64,000 nt of DNA from G963678445 sp963678445 (GTDB lineage: Bacteria; Hydrogenedentota; Hydrogenedentia; Hydrogenedentales; G963678445). The notes beneath the pieces were generated by a model. It made no database searches. It saw only the letters and a program-made list of their open reading frames with translations, and was not told the DNA's origin. The position numbers and the translations under genes are program-made. The DNA is taken from assembly GCA_963678445.1 (NCBI GenBank), contig OY782877.1, positions 4,836,001 to 4,900,000 of the forward strand, written 5' to 3'. This document shows, piece after piece, positions 18,230-27,549 of this stretch. Within the stretch, counting starts at the first letter, position 1; every line of letters starts with the position of its first letter.

Positions 18230-19609
18230 TTAACAGGTAAATGGGGCTGCATATTTCTGACGCATAACCCGGGTAACACCATTCTTTCTCAAATCTGTTT
18301 CAAGCTGTTTTTGCGCGTTCGGTTCACCATGCACCAACAATAGTTGATCGATATTTCCATTAAAACGAGCGGCAAAATCGACCAATTCGTTATGGCCTGC
18401 ATGCGCACTAAATTCGTTCATGATCACCACGCGCGCATTCAATTCATAAGGAACTCCATGGATGCGCACTGTACGATTTCGCTCCACAATCCGTCTTCCC
18501 AAGGTGTGTTGCGCCTGAAATCCTACGATCAGCACGGTGTTACGCGGGTCTGCAATCGAATTGCACAAATGATGCACTACCCGTCCATATTCACACATAC
18601 CGGAAGCCGAGACGATAATGGCAGGTTCTTTAAGTCTGTTCAGTTCCATTGACTCATTCACACTTCGTATATACCGAATACGTTCCAAATCAAACGGGTT
18701 ACCTGCATTGCGCATTACACGACCAAAATCATCGTCGAAACCTTCCGTATGTAGACGGAATATTTCTGTAATGTCCACTGTCAACGGACTATCGACAAAA
18801 ACGGGCAGTTTCGGAACATCCTCCCACGACTCCAGACGTTTCAGGGCATAGATAATTTCTTGTGCCCGCTCCAAAGCAAAAGAAGGCACGATAATCTTTC
18901 CGCCCCGTTCATAGGTTTCCCGAATCACCTGGGCCAGTTTGTTGTCCACATTTTCAATAGGATGATGCTCACGATTGCCATAGGTTGTTTCCATCATAAC
19001 GACATCAGCCTCACTCGGAGCCCAGGGATCGCGTAAAATAGGCATGTTGCAACGCCCAATATCCCCACTAAAAACCAACTTTTTCTTAGTGCCATTCTCC
19101 TTTATATCCAGCTCCATCATTGCCGAGCCCAAGACATGCCCCGCATCATGCAACGTCAGCGTTACATTCTCATGCAACGGCATCGCAGTTTCATACGGCA
19201 ACGATACAAAATGCCGCATCGTTTCACGCACATCATCTGAGGAATAAAGCGGCGGAATAAACTCCATCTTCTTCTTAGACAGCCACTGTGCGTCCCGTTC
19301 CTGAATATGAGCACTATCCAGCAGCATGATAGAACACAAGTCACGCGTTGCATGTGTCGTATACACATTGCCGCGATAGCCCTGCTTGTAGAGCATCGGC
19401 AGTAGCCCGCTGTGATCAATATGGGCATGACTGAGGACAACGGCATGAATGCTGGCAGGATCAAAACCGAATGAACGATTCTTCCGATCCGCTTCATTAC
19501 GCCGTCCCTGAAACAGGCCACAGTCCAGCAGGATGCGAAACCCGTTTACCTCCAGTAAATGCTTGCTCCCTGTAACCTCTTCCGTGGCGCCATACGAAGT
19601 AATTTTCAT
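18230..19609 (-). CDS. Metallo-beta-lactamase/beta-CASP family RNA nuclease
   Basis: A 459-residue cytoplasmic protein of the CPSF73/Ysh1-like beta-CASP class. It shows the metal motif SHAHIDHSGLLP (about 58-69), HDAGHVLGSA, FSGDIG and the late histidine motif FSAHAGHNELVDF (about 400), with the beta-CASP insert between (PSFALERAQEI, SASGMCEYGR). Such enzymes cut or trim RNA with two zinc ions. The start ATG overlaps the stop of the upstream LOG-family gene (ATGA), so both are made from one message. The RNA target is unknown. Confidence 0.88.
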   Translation of the reverse strand: MKITSYGATEEVTGSKHLLEVNGFRILLDCGLFQGRRNEADRKNRSFGFDPASIHAVVLSHAHIDHSGLLPMLYKQGYRGNVYTTHATRDLCSIMLLDSAHIQERDAQWLSKKKMEFIPPLYSSDDVRETMRHFVSLPYETAMPLHENVTLTLHDAGHVLGSAMMELDIKENGTKKKLVFSGDIGRCNMPILRDPWAPSEADVVMMETTYGNREHHPIENVDNKLAQVIRETYERGGKIIVPSFALERAQEIIYALKRLESWEDVPKLPVFVDSPLTVDITEIFRLHTEGFDDDFGRVMRNAGNPFDLERIRYIRSVNESMELNRLKEPAIIVSASGMCEYGRVVHHLCNSIADPRNTVLIVGFQAQHTLGRRIVERNRTVRIHGVPYELNARVVIMNEFSAHAGHNELVDFAARFNGNIDQLLLVHGEPNAQKQLETDLRKNGVTRVMRQKYAAPFTC

Positions 19610-20184
19610 GATGCGGCCTCCCGTTCTCCTACATGCACCGGATGCGTATTATAGGCATTTAATACCCGATTAATGAGCTTGCGCGGATCATCATCAAAGA
19701 CAATCAGAGAACCCGTCGGCTTTTCAATGACACGCAGAATATCATCCATAGCATCGGCTATACCGCCCGTCCCCGTCAATACGCCAATCGGACGTCCCTC
19801 ATCATACGCAATCGAAAACTCGCCCAACGTGCCCGAACGCCCCCCCACGATAATGATGATATCGCAGCTACGCACGCCAACCACCTCGCGCCCCATCAAA
19901 CCCGCCCCCGTATAAATCATCACATCGATATGATCTATAGGGCTCCCATACTGATTCACATGTTGCTCCACGCTCAACGCAGGAGACACCCCAATAGTGA
20001 GTCCTCCGTTTTCCTTAGAGCCAATAATGGCGCAATGGGGAAGCCCCGGGCATCCCCCGGTAACCAGAACACAGTTCGCATCCGCAATAGCGCGTCCCAA
20101 CTCCGTGCAACGTTCCACGATCTCCGCCGACATATTCCCGCCCGCAGAACCCATCACCCCAATCTTAATCCGTGCTTCCTCCAT
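19606..20184 (-). CDS. LOG/SLOG family nucleotide-binding protein (TIGR00725-like)
   Basis: A 192-residue Rossmann-like protein of the LOG (lysine-decarboxylase-like) superfamily. It has IGVMGSAGGNM at the start, LVTGGCPGLPHCAI, and VGGRSGTLGEFSIAYDEGRPI, the family's phosphate-binding and Glu motif. Relatives hydrolyse nucleotide monophosphates or bind nucleotide ligands; the true substrate here is unknown. Start ATG at 20184 follows AAAGGG; the longer frame to 20259 has no such site. It overlaps the downstream beta-CASP nuclease gene by four bases, suggesting a nucleotide-linked role in RNA turnover (inference). Confidence 0.8.
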   Translation of the reverse strand: MEEARIKIGVMGSAGGNMSAEIVERCTELGRAIADANCVLVTGGCPGLPHCAIIGSKENGGLTIGVSPALSVEQHVNQYGSPIDHIDVMIYTGAGLMGREVVGVRSCDIIIIVGGRSGTLGEFSIAYDEGRPIGVLTGTGGIADAMDDILRVIEKPTGSLIVFDDDPRKLINRVLNAYNTHPVHVGEREAAS

Positions 20185-20628
20185 ACTTCTAACCCTTTCG
20201 ATGGCGATACACTTTACCAAAGTGGTCCAGAGGATATACCCAGGTGGGCAGAGCAGCAATACTCTTAAGCTTTACCCTTCCTGCTCACAGCAACAACTTT
20301 GCCTTGTGTAACAGCTTTTTCAAAGTTAAGGCATCCCAAACAACACACTACATAAAATACCTTTGTACAGAAATTTACGCATCGAGTCAAAAAACTTTCA
20401 GTTACTCCCTGTAGTACAGACAATTCTCAAAACATCTGCTATCACAGCATCCCCCCCCACTCGCAACAAACTCTGAATACCTTTTATTAAGGCCATACAT
20501 TTTTATTTTACTTAAAGTTTTAAAAGATGCTTATTTTTTATTGCGTATTTACGTAAATTGATATATAATTTTTTTATACACTTACTTTTTTATTAAAATA
20601 CTCACGCCAAAAAAAAAGGAAAGACGCA
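20185..20628. other. 444-base AT-rich divergent intergenic region
   Basis: It separates the minus-strand LOG operon from the plus-strand surface-protein gene. The right half (about 20490-20620) is very AT-rich and contains the promoter at 20541-20569. A weak relative of the dispersed repeat may lie at about 20216-20262 on the minus strand (TGGACCACTTTGG). No coding sequence is seen. Confidence 0.5.
20541..20569 (+). promoter_or_regulatory. Sigma-70 promoter of the ELWxxDGT surface protein
   Basis: TTGCGT at 20541-20546, a 17-base spacer, then a perfect TATAAT at 20564-20569. It lies 60 bases before the ATG at 20629, in an AT-rich stretch. Confidence 0.7.
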
Positions 20629-23600
20629 ATGACAGCACAAAAATCGCTTAAAAAAAAGAAAGGCGCTCCCTATAAAGCCATACTTTTTGTCGTCCTCTGC
20701 CTGACTTCACTGGCTTGGGGAAGCTATGCACCGGTTTTTGTAGAGGATTTGAAAAATCTGGATTCGACACCTTACGAGAATCACACTTTTATCAATGGTA
20801 TCACGACGGACAATGCTGTCACTTACAACGGAAAAATGCTCTTCTTTGCCTGTGACATGGAAGACACACTTGCGCTTTGGTGTACTACGGGCACCCAGTC
20901 AGGTACATTCAAAATAAAGGATCTACAGCCGAATCGGGTTCACAATGCCCCCCCAACACTATCGTTCGAATTCTTTCATTGTCATTTTGCCCCTAATCCG
21001 ACAACGCATGGCGCCGTTTTCCTTTTTTATGATGCATGTTCCCGAAGCGTTGAATTCTGGCGCACCGACGGAACTGCAACGGGGACGCAATGCATTAAAA
21101 CGAAGGAGCAACAACAGCTGAATGAAAACTTACGTTACAGCAGTGTCGTGTCGGAAGGCATTGCGTTTTTCTGGTTCGTTAATGACGACAATCAGTTTGA
21201 ACTCTGGCGCACCGAGGGAACGTCGGAAACAACCTGTTGCTTTGCCTTCGTCGATACAAATGGTAGAGTCTCTCCCAGTAATGATCCTTTAATGAGTACG
21301 CTTCAACCGCTCAACGAGCCAATTTATATGGAACATTTCCTGACACGAGGTACGGCAGAAAGCACTCTTTTTGCAACCGGAAACTATCCGATCATGCTTG
21401 AGGATGGTGCTATTATTGGAACGGATTTCAATGAGACAACACAGCGCGCTCGTCTTCTGCGTCTCGAAAAGGGGGATAACTCCCTTACTGTTTACAAAAC
21501 ACTTTCCGCTTCTGAACCCTTGGCCTTTGCGCAGCTCCCAATACGTTCCAATCAAGACAAACGTCTACCGCGCAAATGCAACCGCCCTGTCTACTTCTTA
21601 AAAGGACAAGAGCTTTTTCGAACAGATGGCACAAGCTCAGGCACACAAAAGGAATATAAATATTCTAACGCCATTCCCAACGATTTTTCGCCCTATGCCA
21701 TCATTGACGAGGGGAATTACATTTATCTACATGGCCACAATGATCGCGCTTGGTTTGCGATATATCACAAATCTTCCCAAGAACTAAGCATGCAGGAAAT
21801 CGCATTACCCCAAGATAGCAAAGCTCTGTATGCCAAAGCGCCTCAATACGGCGTGTACAAAATGTCCAATGGCATCTTCCTGTCCATGGATAACGGAAGC
21901 CAAAGCTATCTTATCCAACCGGAAAACCATGAAGTCCTCTATTTCGATGGCAATACATATGCCAGAGAACTGTTTTCACTACAGGGCCAATGGCATATGC
22001 GCTATAAGGAAACGGTAGGCCCCTTCCAATACATGACGTGGTGGCGCACGGATGGAACAGAGGAAGGATCGTATAGAATCGTTGATACCTGCCCTATAGA
22101 AGAAATGGAAGAACTTGGCCGTGGCGCAGCCCAAATGCTTGCGCTGGATGACGGGCTATGGCTCAAAACCCCCGACGAAAGAACCTGGATTATCCCCAAT
22201 GACAGCTATGCGATGCAGACGCTCGGCTATCCCCTATCAGATGATTTCTTTAGCAGCATCCCTACCCAAGGCAACTACCGCTTGATCTCCTCCAGCACTG
22301 GGCTAGCCGCTTGTGATAATGATGGACGAAACACCCGTGTATTGGGTAATAGCCTTGCTGGTCATGACGCATCCGCTCTTGCAAAACTCGTACTATGCGT
22401 AGGAAACTATTCCTTTTTCCATGATATAATTGGACGCGCTATCTATCGTACCGATGGCACCCCCGAGGGAACCGTCAAAATAGCTCAGTTAGACGAACTC
22501 CTGACGATCAATCTCTCACAAATCGGGGATAAAATCATCAGCCTGGAAAATCTACAGATAGCCGTGATGGACTTAAATGGGGAAAACAGAAGTATCATCT
22601 ACACCTTTCCCAGCAACGCTATCATTCCTCCGGATTTAACTGCTTCCCGCTCTTGTCTGTGGAATGAAAAACTATATTTCATAGTCGAAACAACTGTCGG
22701 CGACACCTCCACTGAGGCGTTATGGGTTAGCGATGGAACCAGCGCAGGAACCTACGAAGTTGGCGACACCCCCTCTACACAAGAAATGGTAGCAACCCCA
22801 TCACAACTCATCCTGAAGACCCAGGAATACACAGCATCTAGCGGCGAGCGATTTGGAATATGGAGAAGTGACGGAACCAGCACAGGAACCTGTGAAGTTC
22901 TCCCCCAGAACCTGACCAAAATTTTCCAACCCATTTACCCGCTCAACGAATATGTATTTTTCCTGGCGATGGATGAAAATGACGACGTACAGATGTGGCG
23001 AACCGATGGTACAACCACCGGAACTTTGCAGCTCACCGATATCGATCGGGAACTCTGTAGCGAAGCAAGACTTGGAACAGCAGAGTCCTATTTAGCAAAT
23101 CACAGCTTTCTTACCGCAACATATAAAGACCGTTTCTACTTCCAACTCCCGAACTATCCTGTCCTCTTCGAATCCGATGGCACCATAGCAGGCACCCGTT
23201 CTGTTCATCGATTCTGGAAAAAACTTTCCGAGACGCCATTCCACTTCTCTATTTACACTAACGATGATTGTCTGTTTTACGATGGCATCGACATCGATCA
23301 CAACCATACCTTGTGGAAACTTGGGATAGATTCCGATGGCGATGGTATAGCCGACGACACGGAGGCCAGCGACGACCAGGATGCAGACGGAAAGGCAAAT
23401 TATCTAGATGATGATTCCGACGGTGATGGGATAAAGGATATCACAGAAGGCTTTGAGGATCTGGATCAGGACGGTATTATCAATGCACTCGATCTCGATA
23501 GCGACGGCGATGGTATCGATGATGCCATTGAAGGAAGCCTCGACTCTGACGGGGACGGTATCCCCAACTATCTCGACGCCGACAGTGATCAGGACGGGGT

Positions 23601-23997
23601 GCCAGACCGATACGAAAGCATCCTGGATCCCGACAGCGACGGCATCCCTGACTATCTCGATACGGATTCCGATGGCGATGGCGTCGACGACTTCGAAGAA
23701 ACCCAGCACGACACCGACGGCGATGGCATACCCGACACCCTAGACAACGACATCGATGGCGATGGGATTTCCAATGAAACCGAAGGCGATGCCGATCCGG
23801 ATAACGACGGCATTCCCAATTACCTCGATACGGATAGTGACGGCGATGGTGCCTCGGATCAAACGGAATGGCAACTGGGCGCCGATCCCTACGACGGCGT
23901 TTCCAACCTCCCCCTCAACCCCTGGCTCCTCTTCCTCGCCCTTCTGTTCCTGCTATTCATCCTAATTCCCAAGAATTCCCGTAGCAAAGACGCATAA
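20629..23997 (+). CDS. Large surface protein with ELWxxDGTxxGT and thrombospondin type 3 repeats
   Basis: A 1122-residue exported protein. A basic N-terminus and signal peptide (about 1-36) lead into about ten repeats of the type EFWRTDGTATGT, ELFRTDGTSSGT, AIYRTDGTPEGT and ALWVSDGTSAGT, spread over residues 80-860 as in beta-propeller-like hyalin-type proteins. Residues about 900-1085 are a tight run of Asp-rich DSDGDGI(P/D)D units, calcium-binding thrombospondin type 3 repeats. A hydrophobic C-terminal helix (NPWLLFLALLFLLFILIP) and a short basic tail anchor it. AAGGAAAG precedes the ATG. It probably forms a calcium-stiffened stalk with a propeller head at the cell surface; the ligand is unknown. 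Confidence 0.85.
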   Translation: MTAQKSLKKKKGAPYKAILFVVLCLTSLAWGSYAPVFVEDLKNLDSTPYENHTFINGITTDNAVTYNGKMLFFACDMEDTLALWCTTGTQSGTFKIKDLQPNRVHNAPPTLSFEFFHCHFAPNPTTHGAVFLFYDACSRSVEFWRTDGTATGTQCIKTKEQQQLNENLRYSSVVSEGIAFFWFVNDDNQFELWRTEGTSETTCCFAFVDTNGRVSPSNDPLMSTLQPLNEPIYMEHFLTRGTAESTLFATGNYPIMLEDGAIIGTDFNETTQRARLLRLEKGDNSLTVYKTLSASEPLAFAQLPIRSNQDKRLPRKCNRPVYFLKGQELFRTDGTSSGTQKEYKYSNAIPNDFSPYAIIDEGNYIYLHGHNDRAWFAIYHKSSQELSMQEIALPQDSKALYAKAPQYGVYKMSNGIFLSMDNGSQSYLIQPENHEVLYFDGNTYARELFSLQGQWHMRYKETVGPFQYMTWWRTDGTEEGSYRIVDTCPIEEMEELGRGAAQMLALDDGLWLKTPDERTWIIPNDSYAMQTLGYPLSDDFFSSIPTQGNYRLISSSTGLAACDNDGRNTRVLGNSLAGHDASALAKLVLCVGNYSFFHDIIGRAIYRTDGTPEGTVKIAQLDELLTINLSQIGDKIISLENLQIAVMDLNGENRSIIYTFPSNAIIPPDLTASRSCLWNEKLYFIVETTVGDTSTEALWVSDGTSAGTYEVGDTPSTQEMVATPSQLILKTQEYTASSGERFGIWRSDGTSTGTCEVLPQNLTKIFQPIYPLNEYVFFLAMDENDDVQMWRTDGTTTGTLQLTDIDRELCSEARLGTAESYLANHSFLTATYKDRFYFQLPNYPVLFESDGTIAGTRSVHRFWKKLSETPFHFSIYTNDDCLFYDGIDIDHNHTLWKLGIDSDGDGIADDTEASDDQDADGKANYLDDDSDGDGIKDITEGFEDLDQDGIINALDLDSDGDGIDDAIEGSLDSDGDGIPNYLDADSDQDGVPDRYESILDPDSDGIPDYLDTDSDGDGVDDFEETQHDTDGDGIPDTLDNDIDGDGISNETEGDADPDNDGIPNYLDTDSDGDGASDQTEWQLGADPYDGVSNLPLNPWLLFLALLFLLFILIPKNSRSKDA

Positions 23998-24025
23998 GAG
24001 TTCCTTCTCTTCCCTTATAAGCCGC

Positions 24026-24066
24026 GTCCCCCCGATGTCCGTCCTATCTGACAACACCGGGGGGAC
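24026..24066 (+). terminator. Strong GC hairpin after the ELWxxDGT gene
   Basis: GTCCCCCCG at 24026-24034 pairs with CGGGGGGAC at 24058-24066 across a 23-base loop, 28 bases past the stop. There is no long T run after it, so termination may be rho-assisted. Confidence 0.55.
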
Positions 24067-24117
24067 AACGCTTTAAAAACTGCACTCGCTTTCGTCAAAT
24101 AAACTTGTGCCCTTATC

Positions 24118-24163
24118 AAAGTTTTTTTTGAAGGGAGGCTGGGGAAAACTTTTTGTTCAGAAG
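24118..24163 (+). repeat. Hairpin-repeat family, partial copy
   Basis: GTTTTTTTTGAAGGGAGGC, then GGGGAAAACTTTTTGTTC, is a close match to the fuller copy at 24235-24292. The right arm of the hairpin is missing, and copy F of the other repeat family follows directly. Confidence 0.6.
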
Positions 24164-24200
24164 TGGCCAAGGGCCACACCCGGGAAGTATGATTCTCATA
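24157..24200 (-). repeat. Dispersed intergenic repeat, copy F (diverged)
   Basis: On the minus strand this reads CATAC, eight bases, GTGTGGCC, CTT, GGCCACTTC. That keeps the order CATAC-N8-GTGGC hairpin of the fuller copy at 56377-56502. The hairpin is GTGGCC/GGCCAC with a 3-base loop. Confidence 0.4.
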
Positions 24201-24234
24201 CTGCGTGAGTACAGTACACTCTCTCCATTCCTAA

Positions 24235-24292
24235 AGTTTTTTTGAAGGGGGGTCTGGGGGAAACTTTTTGTGAACAAAAAGTTTCCCCCAGC
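24235..24292. repeat. Hairpin repeat with perfect 16-bp stem
   Basis: GTTTTTTTGAAGGGGGGTC is followed by GGGGGAAACTTTTTGT at 24256-24271, a 2-base loop, and its complement at 24274-24289. It lies downstream of the minus-strand SDR gene and may end that transcript. Related structures are at 24118 and 2069. Confidence 0.65.
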
Positions 24293-24325
24293 AAAAATCT
24301 CTTTTCCCAAATCAATACAAAAGCG

Positions 24326-25114
24326 CTAGACCATCTGCTGGCCGCCGGTCACGTTGAGGGCCTGACCGGTCATGTAGCTGGATTCGTCACTGGCCATAAA
24401 CACGACCAGATTAGCCACATCTGTATATTCACAGGCGCGTTTCATGGGAACCTGATCGATGTATTTCTGGCGCACTTCCGCTTCGCTGATGCCCTGGTTT
24501 GCAGCGTATTGTTTGAACAGCGAATTGACCCATAAGGGAGAATTGAGCAGATTACCAGGACAAATGGCGTTAACACGAATGTTGTCTTCTGCAAACTCTA
24601 GTGCGAGACTTTGTGTCACACCGATACCACCAAACTTGGCAGCGGCATAGGCGCTGTTACGAAAACTCCCTTTTTTACCCGACTTGGAGTTGATCTGGAT
24701 AATAGAGCCGCCGCTGTCCTTTTGCATGACGCGTGCCGCTTCGCGGGCACATAAAAAATACCCCACGAGATCCACATCAATTACCTTACGCCATTTTGCA
24801 GCATCGAAATCGACGGAGGCACCGGAAACAAGGATACCCGCATTGCATACCATGGTATCCAGCCCGCCCAACGTCTCCACCGCGAGATCTGTAGCCAAAC
24901 GCAGCGCCTCTGCATCCGTCACATCCACCACCGCCGCACCGGTCTGCTGCCCCGTCTTCTCCCCCACCAGCTCCGCCGTCTTCTCGATCGCTTCCTTGTT
25001 TACATCCCAACCGATAACATCGGCCCCTTCCTGAGCCAAACGTTCAAACAGGGCCGCGCCCAAACCCTGCGCCGCACCCGTGATAATCGCTTTCTTGCCT
25101 TCCAATCGCTTCAT
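24326..25114 (-). CDS. SDR oxidoreductase, sorbitol-6-phosphate 2-dehydrogenase-like
   Basis: A 262-residue short-chain dehydrogenase. It has the NAD-binding TGAAQGLGAAL (about 12-22), VCNAGIL, catalytic Ser in INSKSGKKGS and the YAAAK pair, and a C-terminal MTGQALNVTGGQQMV. The run NSKSGKKGSFRNSAYAAAK and the end VTGGQ closely follow E. coli SrlD, which oxidises sorbitol 6-phosphate to fructose 6-phosphate. The exact polyol is not proven. The start ATG overlaps the stop of the upstream MDR dehydrogenase gene. It is the last gene of a three-gene catabolic operon with no PTS or kinase nearby. Confidence 0.8.
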   Translation of the reverse strand: MKRLEGKKAIITGAAQGLGAALFERLAQEGADVIGWDVNKEAIEKTAELVGEKTGQQTGAAVVDVTDAEALRLATDLAVETLGGLDTMVCNAGILVSGASVDFDAAKWRKVIDVDLVGYFLCAREAARVMQKDSGGSIIQINSKSGKKGSFRNSAYAAAKFGGIGVTQSLALEFAEDNIRVNAICPGNLLNSPLWVNSLFKQYAANQGISEAEVRQKYIDQVPMKRACEYTDVANLVVFMASDESSYMTGQALNVTGGQQMV

Positions 25115-26727
25115 GATACATACATCTCCAACAACGCCTTTTCGGCCTCTTTAGTCCAACCACCTTCAGCACTCAACTTATCTTTCAACGCAGGAATCCG
25201 CCCGGGAATATCCTCCAACGGTGTCAACGGTAATTCGGGAATCTGCGTGTAGATTACTGTTTTGCCAGGATACTTCGCCCCCTGCACCGCCTGCAAACCA
25301 TCATGGGCCGCGTCCAAACCGCCTATCGCCGCTACGCTGCGATTCGTATCCAATTTTCCCGCCTCCACCAACTCTAAAACCCGTCGTAGATCCTGAATCC
25401 GCGAACCGCTGCATCCGATAATCTTCACACCGCGACACAGGGCGTCCAACGGAATTTGCGCTGTCTTACCAATAATAATACCTGCAAAAACATTCACAAA
25501 TGCATTATCCGCAGCCCAACGCACCGCCTGTGAAACCAATGCCGGCACCGGTGCAAGCACCACAATATCGTTGTAACCATGTGGCGCCAGTTCTTCTATA
25601 CGCGCATTCATCGCCTCTTGCGATTCGAACTCACCCGGTGACAGGGTGATCAATTCCGCGCCCCGTGCTTCTGCCAACGGTGCAAAACGGTTCACAATAT
25701 GGTCCAGACGGCTACGATCCAAATCCGTCACCACCACACGCCGCGAACCATCGGCCTTTTCCAGTGCACGTTGCACATGCATCTGCCCCATGGGACCGCC
25801 CGCGCCAATAAACAACGAAACGCCACCCGGCAACAAGTCATTACGTACATTCGCTTCCGTCACCTGTTCCAGACACGCGCCGCCACCAAAGAAACGTTTG
25901 TTTTCGTAATGGATAGCCCCCACATCCAATGTCACATCTCCCTCCTCCGCAGGTGCTCCCACCAAAAACATTGTCCCATTCTTCTTCAAATGTGCACTTA
26001 ACATGTCGACCAGTGCCGGTGTAGGATTAGGCAACAGGATGTCATCATACAATGCATCCTCAGCCAAGCCAGCAAGACTACGCGGCACGACCTGAATCGC
26101 TGGAAAACGCTCCTTGCATACCGGCATCACTTCATCGGCAACCAACAACTGGTTTTTCCCATCAGGTACAATCCGCTCTTCCAGGCAATATGACATTTCC
26201 ACACACGCCCACGGCTCAGCCAAAGCCGATTGGCTGTAGCCCGTCTCCATCTGTACCGGCAGCAGATAACACCCTTCATCACCATCCAGAATACGCTCAT
26301 CCACATAGGCGTATTCCGCTAACCCACCTGGAATCAGATAGCCAAACGCATAGCCGACGCCCTTATAATACGCATCCGCCTGTACAATGTAGCGTTCACC
26401 CACCTGAAATTTATCCTGCCACTGCGCCCCCACCTTCACCACCGTCGCTGCACACTCATGCCCCAGCACCGTCGGCTCCTTAGCCAGATCCCGTCCCCGC
26501 AAACGCGCATGCGCACTCCCTTGTGCAATAATTTTCATATCCGACAGACACAAGCCCAACACATCCACCCGCAACAACACCTCATTCGCCGCAGGCTCAC
26601 GCAACGACACCGAAACCGGTTTCCCGTCCTTCCCCACGTTCTCCAGACCCGATCCGAAAATCTGCCACGCTTGATACGAACCCGGCAAAACCTTGTCCGC
26701 CTTCTGATAATCCGCCAAGGTACCCAA
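25111..26727 (-). CDS. Zinc-type (MDR) alcohol/polyol dehydrogenase, long form
   Basis: A 538-residue medium-chain dehydrogenase, longer than the usual 340-410. It shows LRVDVLGLCLSDMK near the catalytic zinc site, VLGHECAATVVKVG, and a Rossmann region with LFIGAGGPMGQMHVQ and VVVTDLDRSRL. An insertion of about 100 residues (about 190-290) lies between the catalytic and nucleotide domains. It resembles sorbose-1-phosphate reductase-type proteins, but the substrate is uncertain. TTG at 26727 is the start, with AGGAGG seven bases upstream. It sits between the class II aldolase and the SDR and overlaps the latter by four bases, so it probably catalyses one redox step of the same sugar or polyol pathway. 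Confidence 0.75.
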   Translation of the reverse strand: MGTLADYQKADKVLPGSYQAWQIFGSGLENVGKDGKPVSVSLREPAANEVLLRVDVLGLCLSDMKIIAQGSAHARLRGRDLAKEPTVLGHECAATVVKVGAQWQDKFQVGERYIVQADAYYKGVGYAFGYLIPGGLAEYAYVDERILDGDEGCYLLPVQMETGYSQSALAEPWACVEMSYCLEERIVPDGKNQLLVADEVMPVCKERFPAIQVVPRSLAGLAEDALYDDILLPNPTPALVDMLSAHLKKNGTMFLVGAPAEEGDVTLDVGAIHYENKRFFGGGACLEQVTEANVRNDLLPGGVSLFIGAGGPMGQMHVQRALEKADGSRRVVVTDLDRSRLDHIVNRFAPLAEARGAELITLSPGEFESQEAMNARIEELAPHGYNDIVVLAPVPALVSQAVRWAADNAFVNVFAGIIIGKTAQIPLDALCRGVKIIGCSGSRIQDLRRVLELVEAGKLDTNRSVAAIGGLDAAHDGLQAVQGAKYPGKTVIYTQIPELPLTPLEDIPGRIPALKDKLSAEGGWTKEAEKALLEMYVS

Positions 26728-26799
26728 AACAACACCTCCTGTTCTATAGTTCTCTTGAATTCAAAGGAATCGTCATTATCCAACGCAAACCGCAGGTTA

Positions 26800-27549
26800 T
26801 CATATGAGCTGCTGGCGATACTTTTCGTCCGGACGCGTGTCAATCCGTTTCACGTCCTCTGCACTCATATATTTGATTCCACCCATCGAAGCCGCTCCTA
26901 TAATAATCTGCGCGGTCTTCTCCGCCATATCTGTAATATTCATCACCGTCTTCGCCGTCGCCCCCATGGCAAACAGCCCATGGTTTTCCAACAGCAATGC
27001 CTTTGGCAACACACCCTCCTCATCCACAAACCTACGGATACGATTACGTACCTCACGTGCCAACACCAAGCCAGGATCTACATAAGGGATGAAAACCGAT
27101 TTGTGCCCCATCACCACAATATGATCCGGACAAACCCGGCCTACTGCCGCCGCCTGCGCCTGCTGAGAACACATCAATGCATTCACCGCCACGGGATGGG
27201 TATGCCCTACAAAATTATACTCCGGGTATTGCAACAAAATCGCATGCAGAATCGTTTCTACCGATGGTTTACGTTGCTCACCAGCCGTAAGCACCGCCTC
27301 ACGGAGCACACGTTCCACATCCGCATCACCCGCACCAGGGTCTTCCAGTACCGCCGTCGCTTTCGAAATCGAAACAGGCAGAAAATCCTCCGCCTTCATC
27401 GTCGACAACGACGTACCCGACGCCTTCACATAAAAATTATCGCTATCGATACGCGCCGAAGTATTCCCTTCCCCCAAAATAGCATACGTACGCGTCGAAG
27501 CACCCAGGTAGTTCGACATTTCCACCAATTCACGCAAGGTTTCACTCAT
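26800..27549 (-). CDS. Class II aldolase/adducin family protein
   Basis: A 249-residue class II aldolase fold, as in fuculose-1-phosphate and rhamnulose-1-phosphate aldolases. Visible features are GEGNTSARID, VKASGTSLSTM (phosphate-binding), VGHTHPVAVNAL with the zinc-binding His pair, and LLENHGLFAMG with the third His. It should cleave or form a phosphorylated ketose or decarboxylate a related sugar acid; the substrate is not evident. AGGAG precedes the ATG by seven bases. It is the first gene of an operon with the MDR dehydrogenase and SDR, and is divergent from the hemerythrin gene. Confidence 0.85.
   Translation of the reverse strand: MSETLRELVEMSNYLGASTRTYAILGEGNTSARIDSDNFYVKASGTSLSTMKAEDFLPVSISKATAVLEDPGAGDADVERVLREAVLTAGEQRKPSVETILHAILLQYPEYNFVGHTHPVAVNALMCSQQAQAAAVGRVCPDHIVVMGHKSVFIPYVDPGLVLAREVRNRIRRFVDEEGVLPKALLLENHGLFAMGATAKTVMNITDMAEKTAQIIIGAASMGGIKYMSAEDVKRIDTRPDEKYRQQLI

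Noticed and set aside
23330..23900. Short regular DNA repeats that could suggest a CRISPR-like array
   Set aside because: They encode the Asp-rich thrombospondin type 3 units in frame; no spacers.
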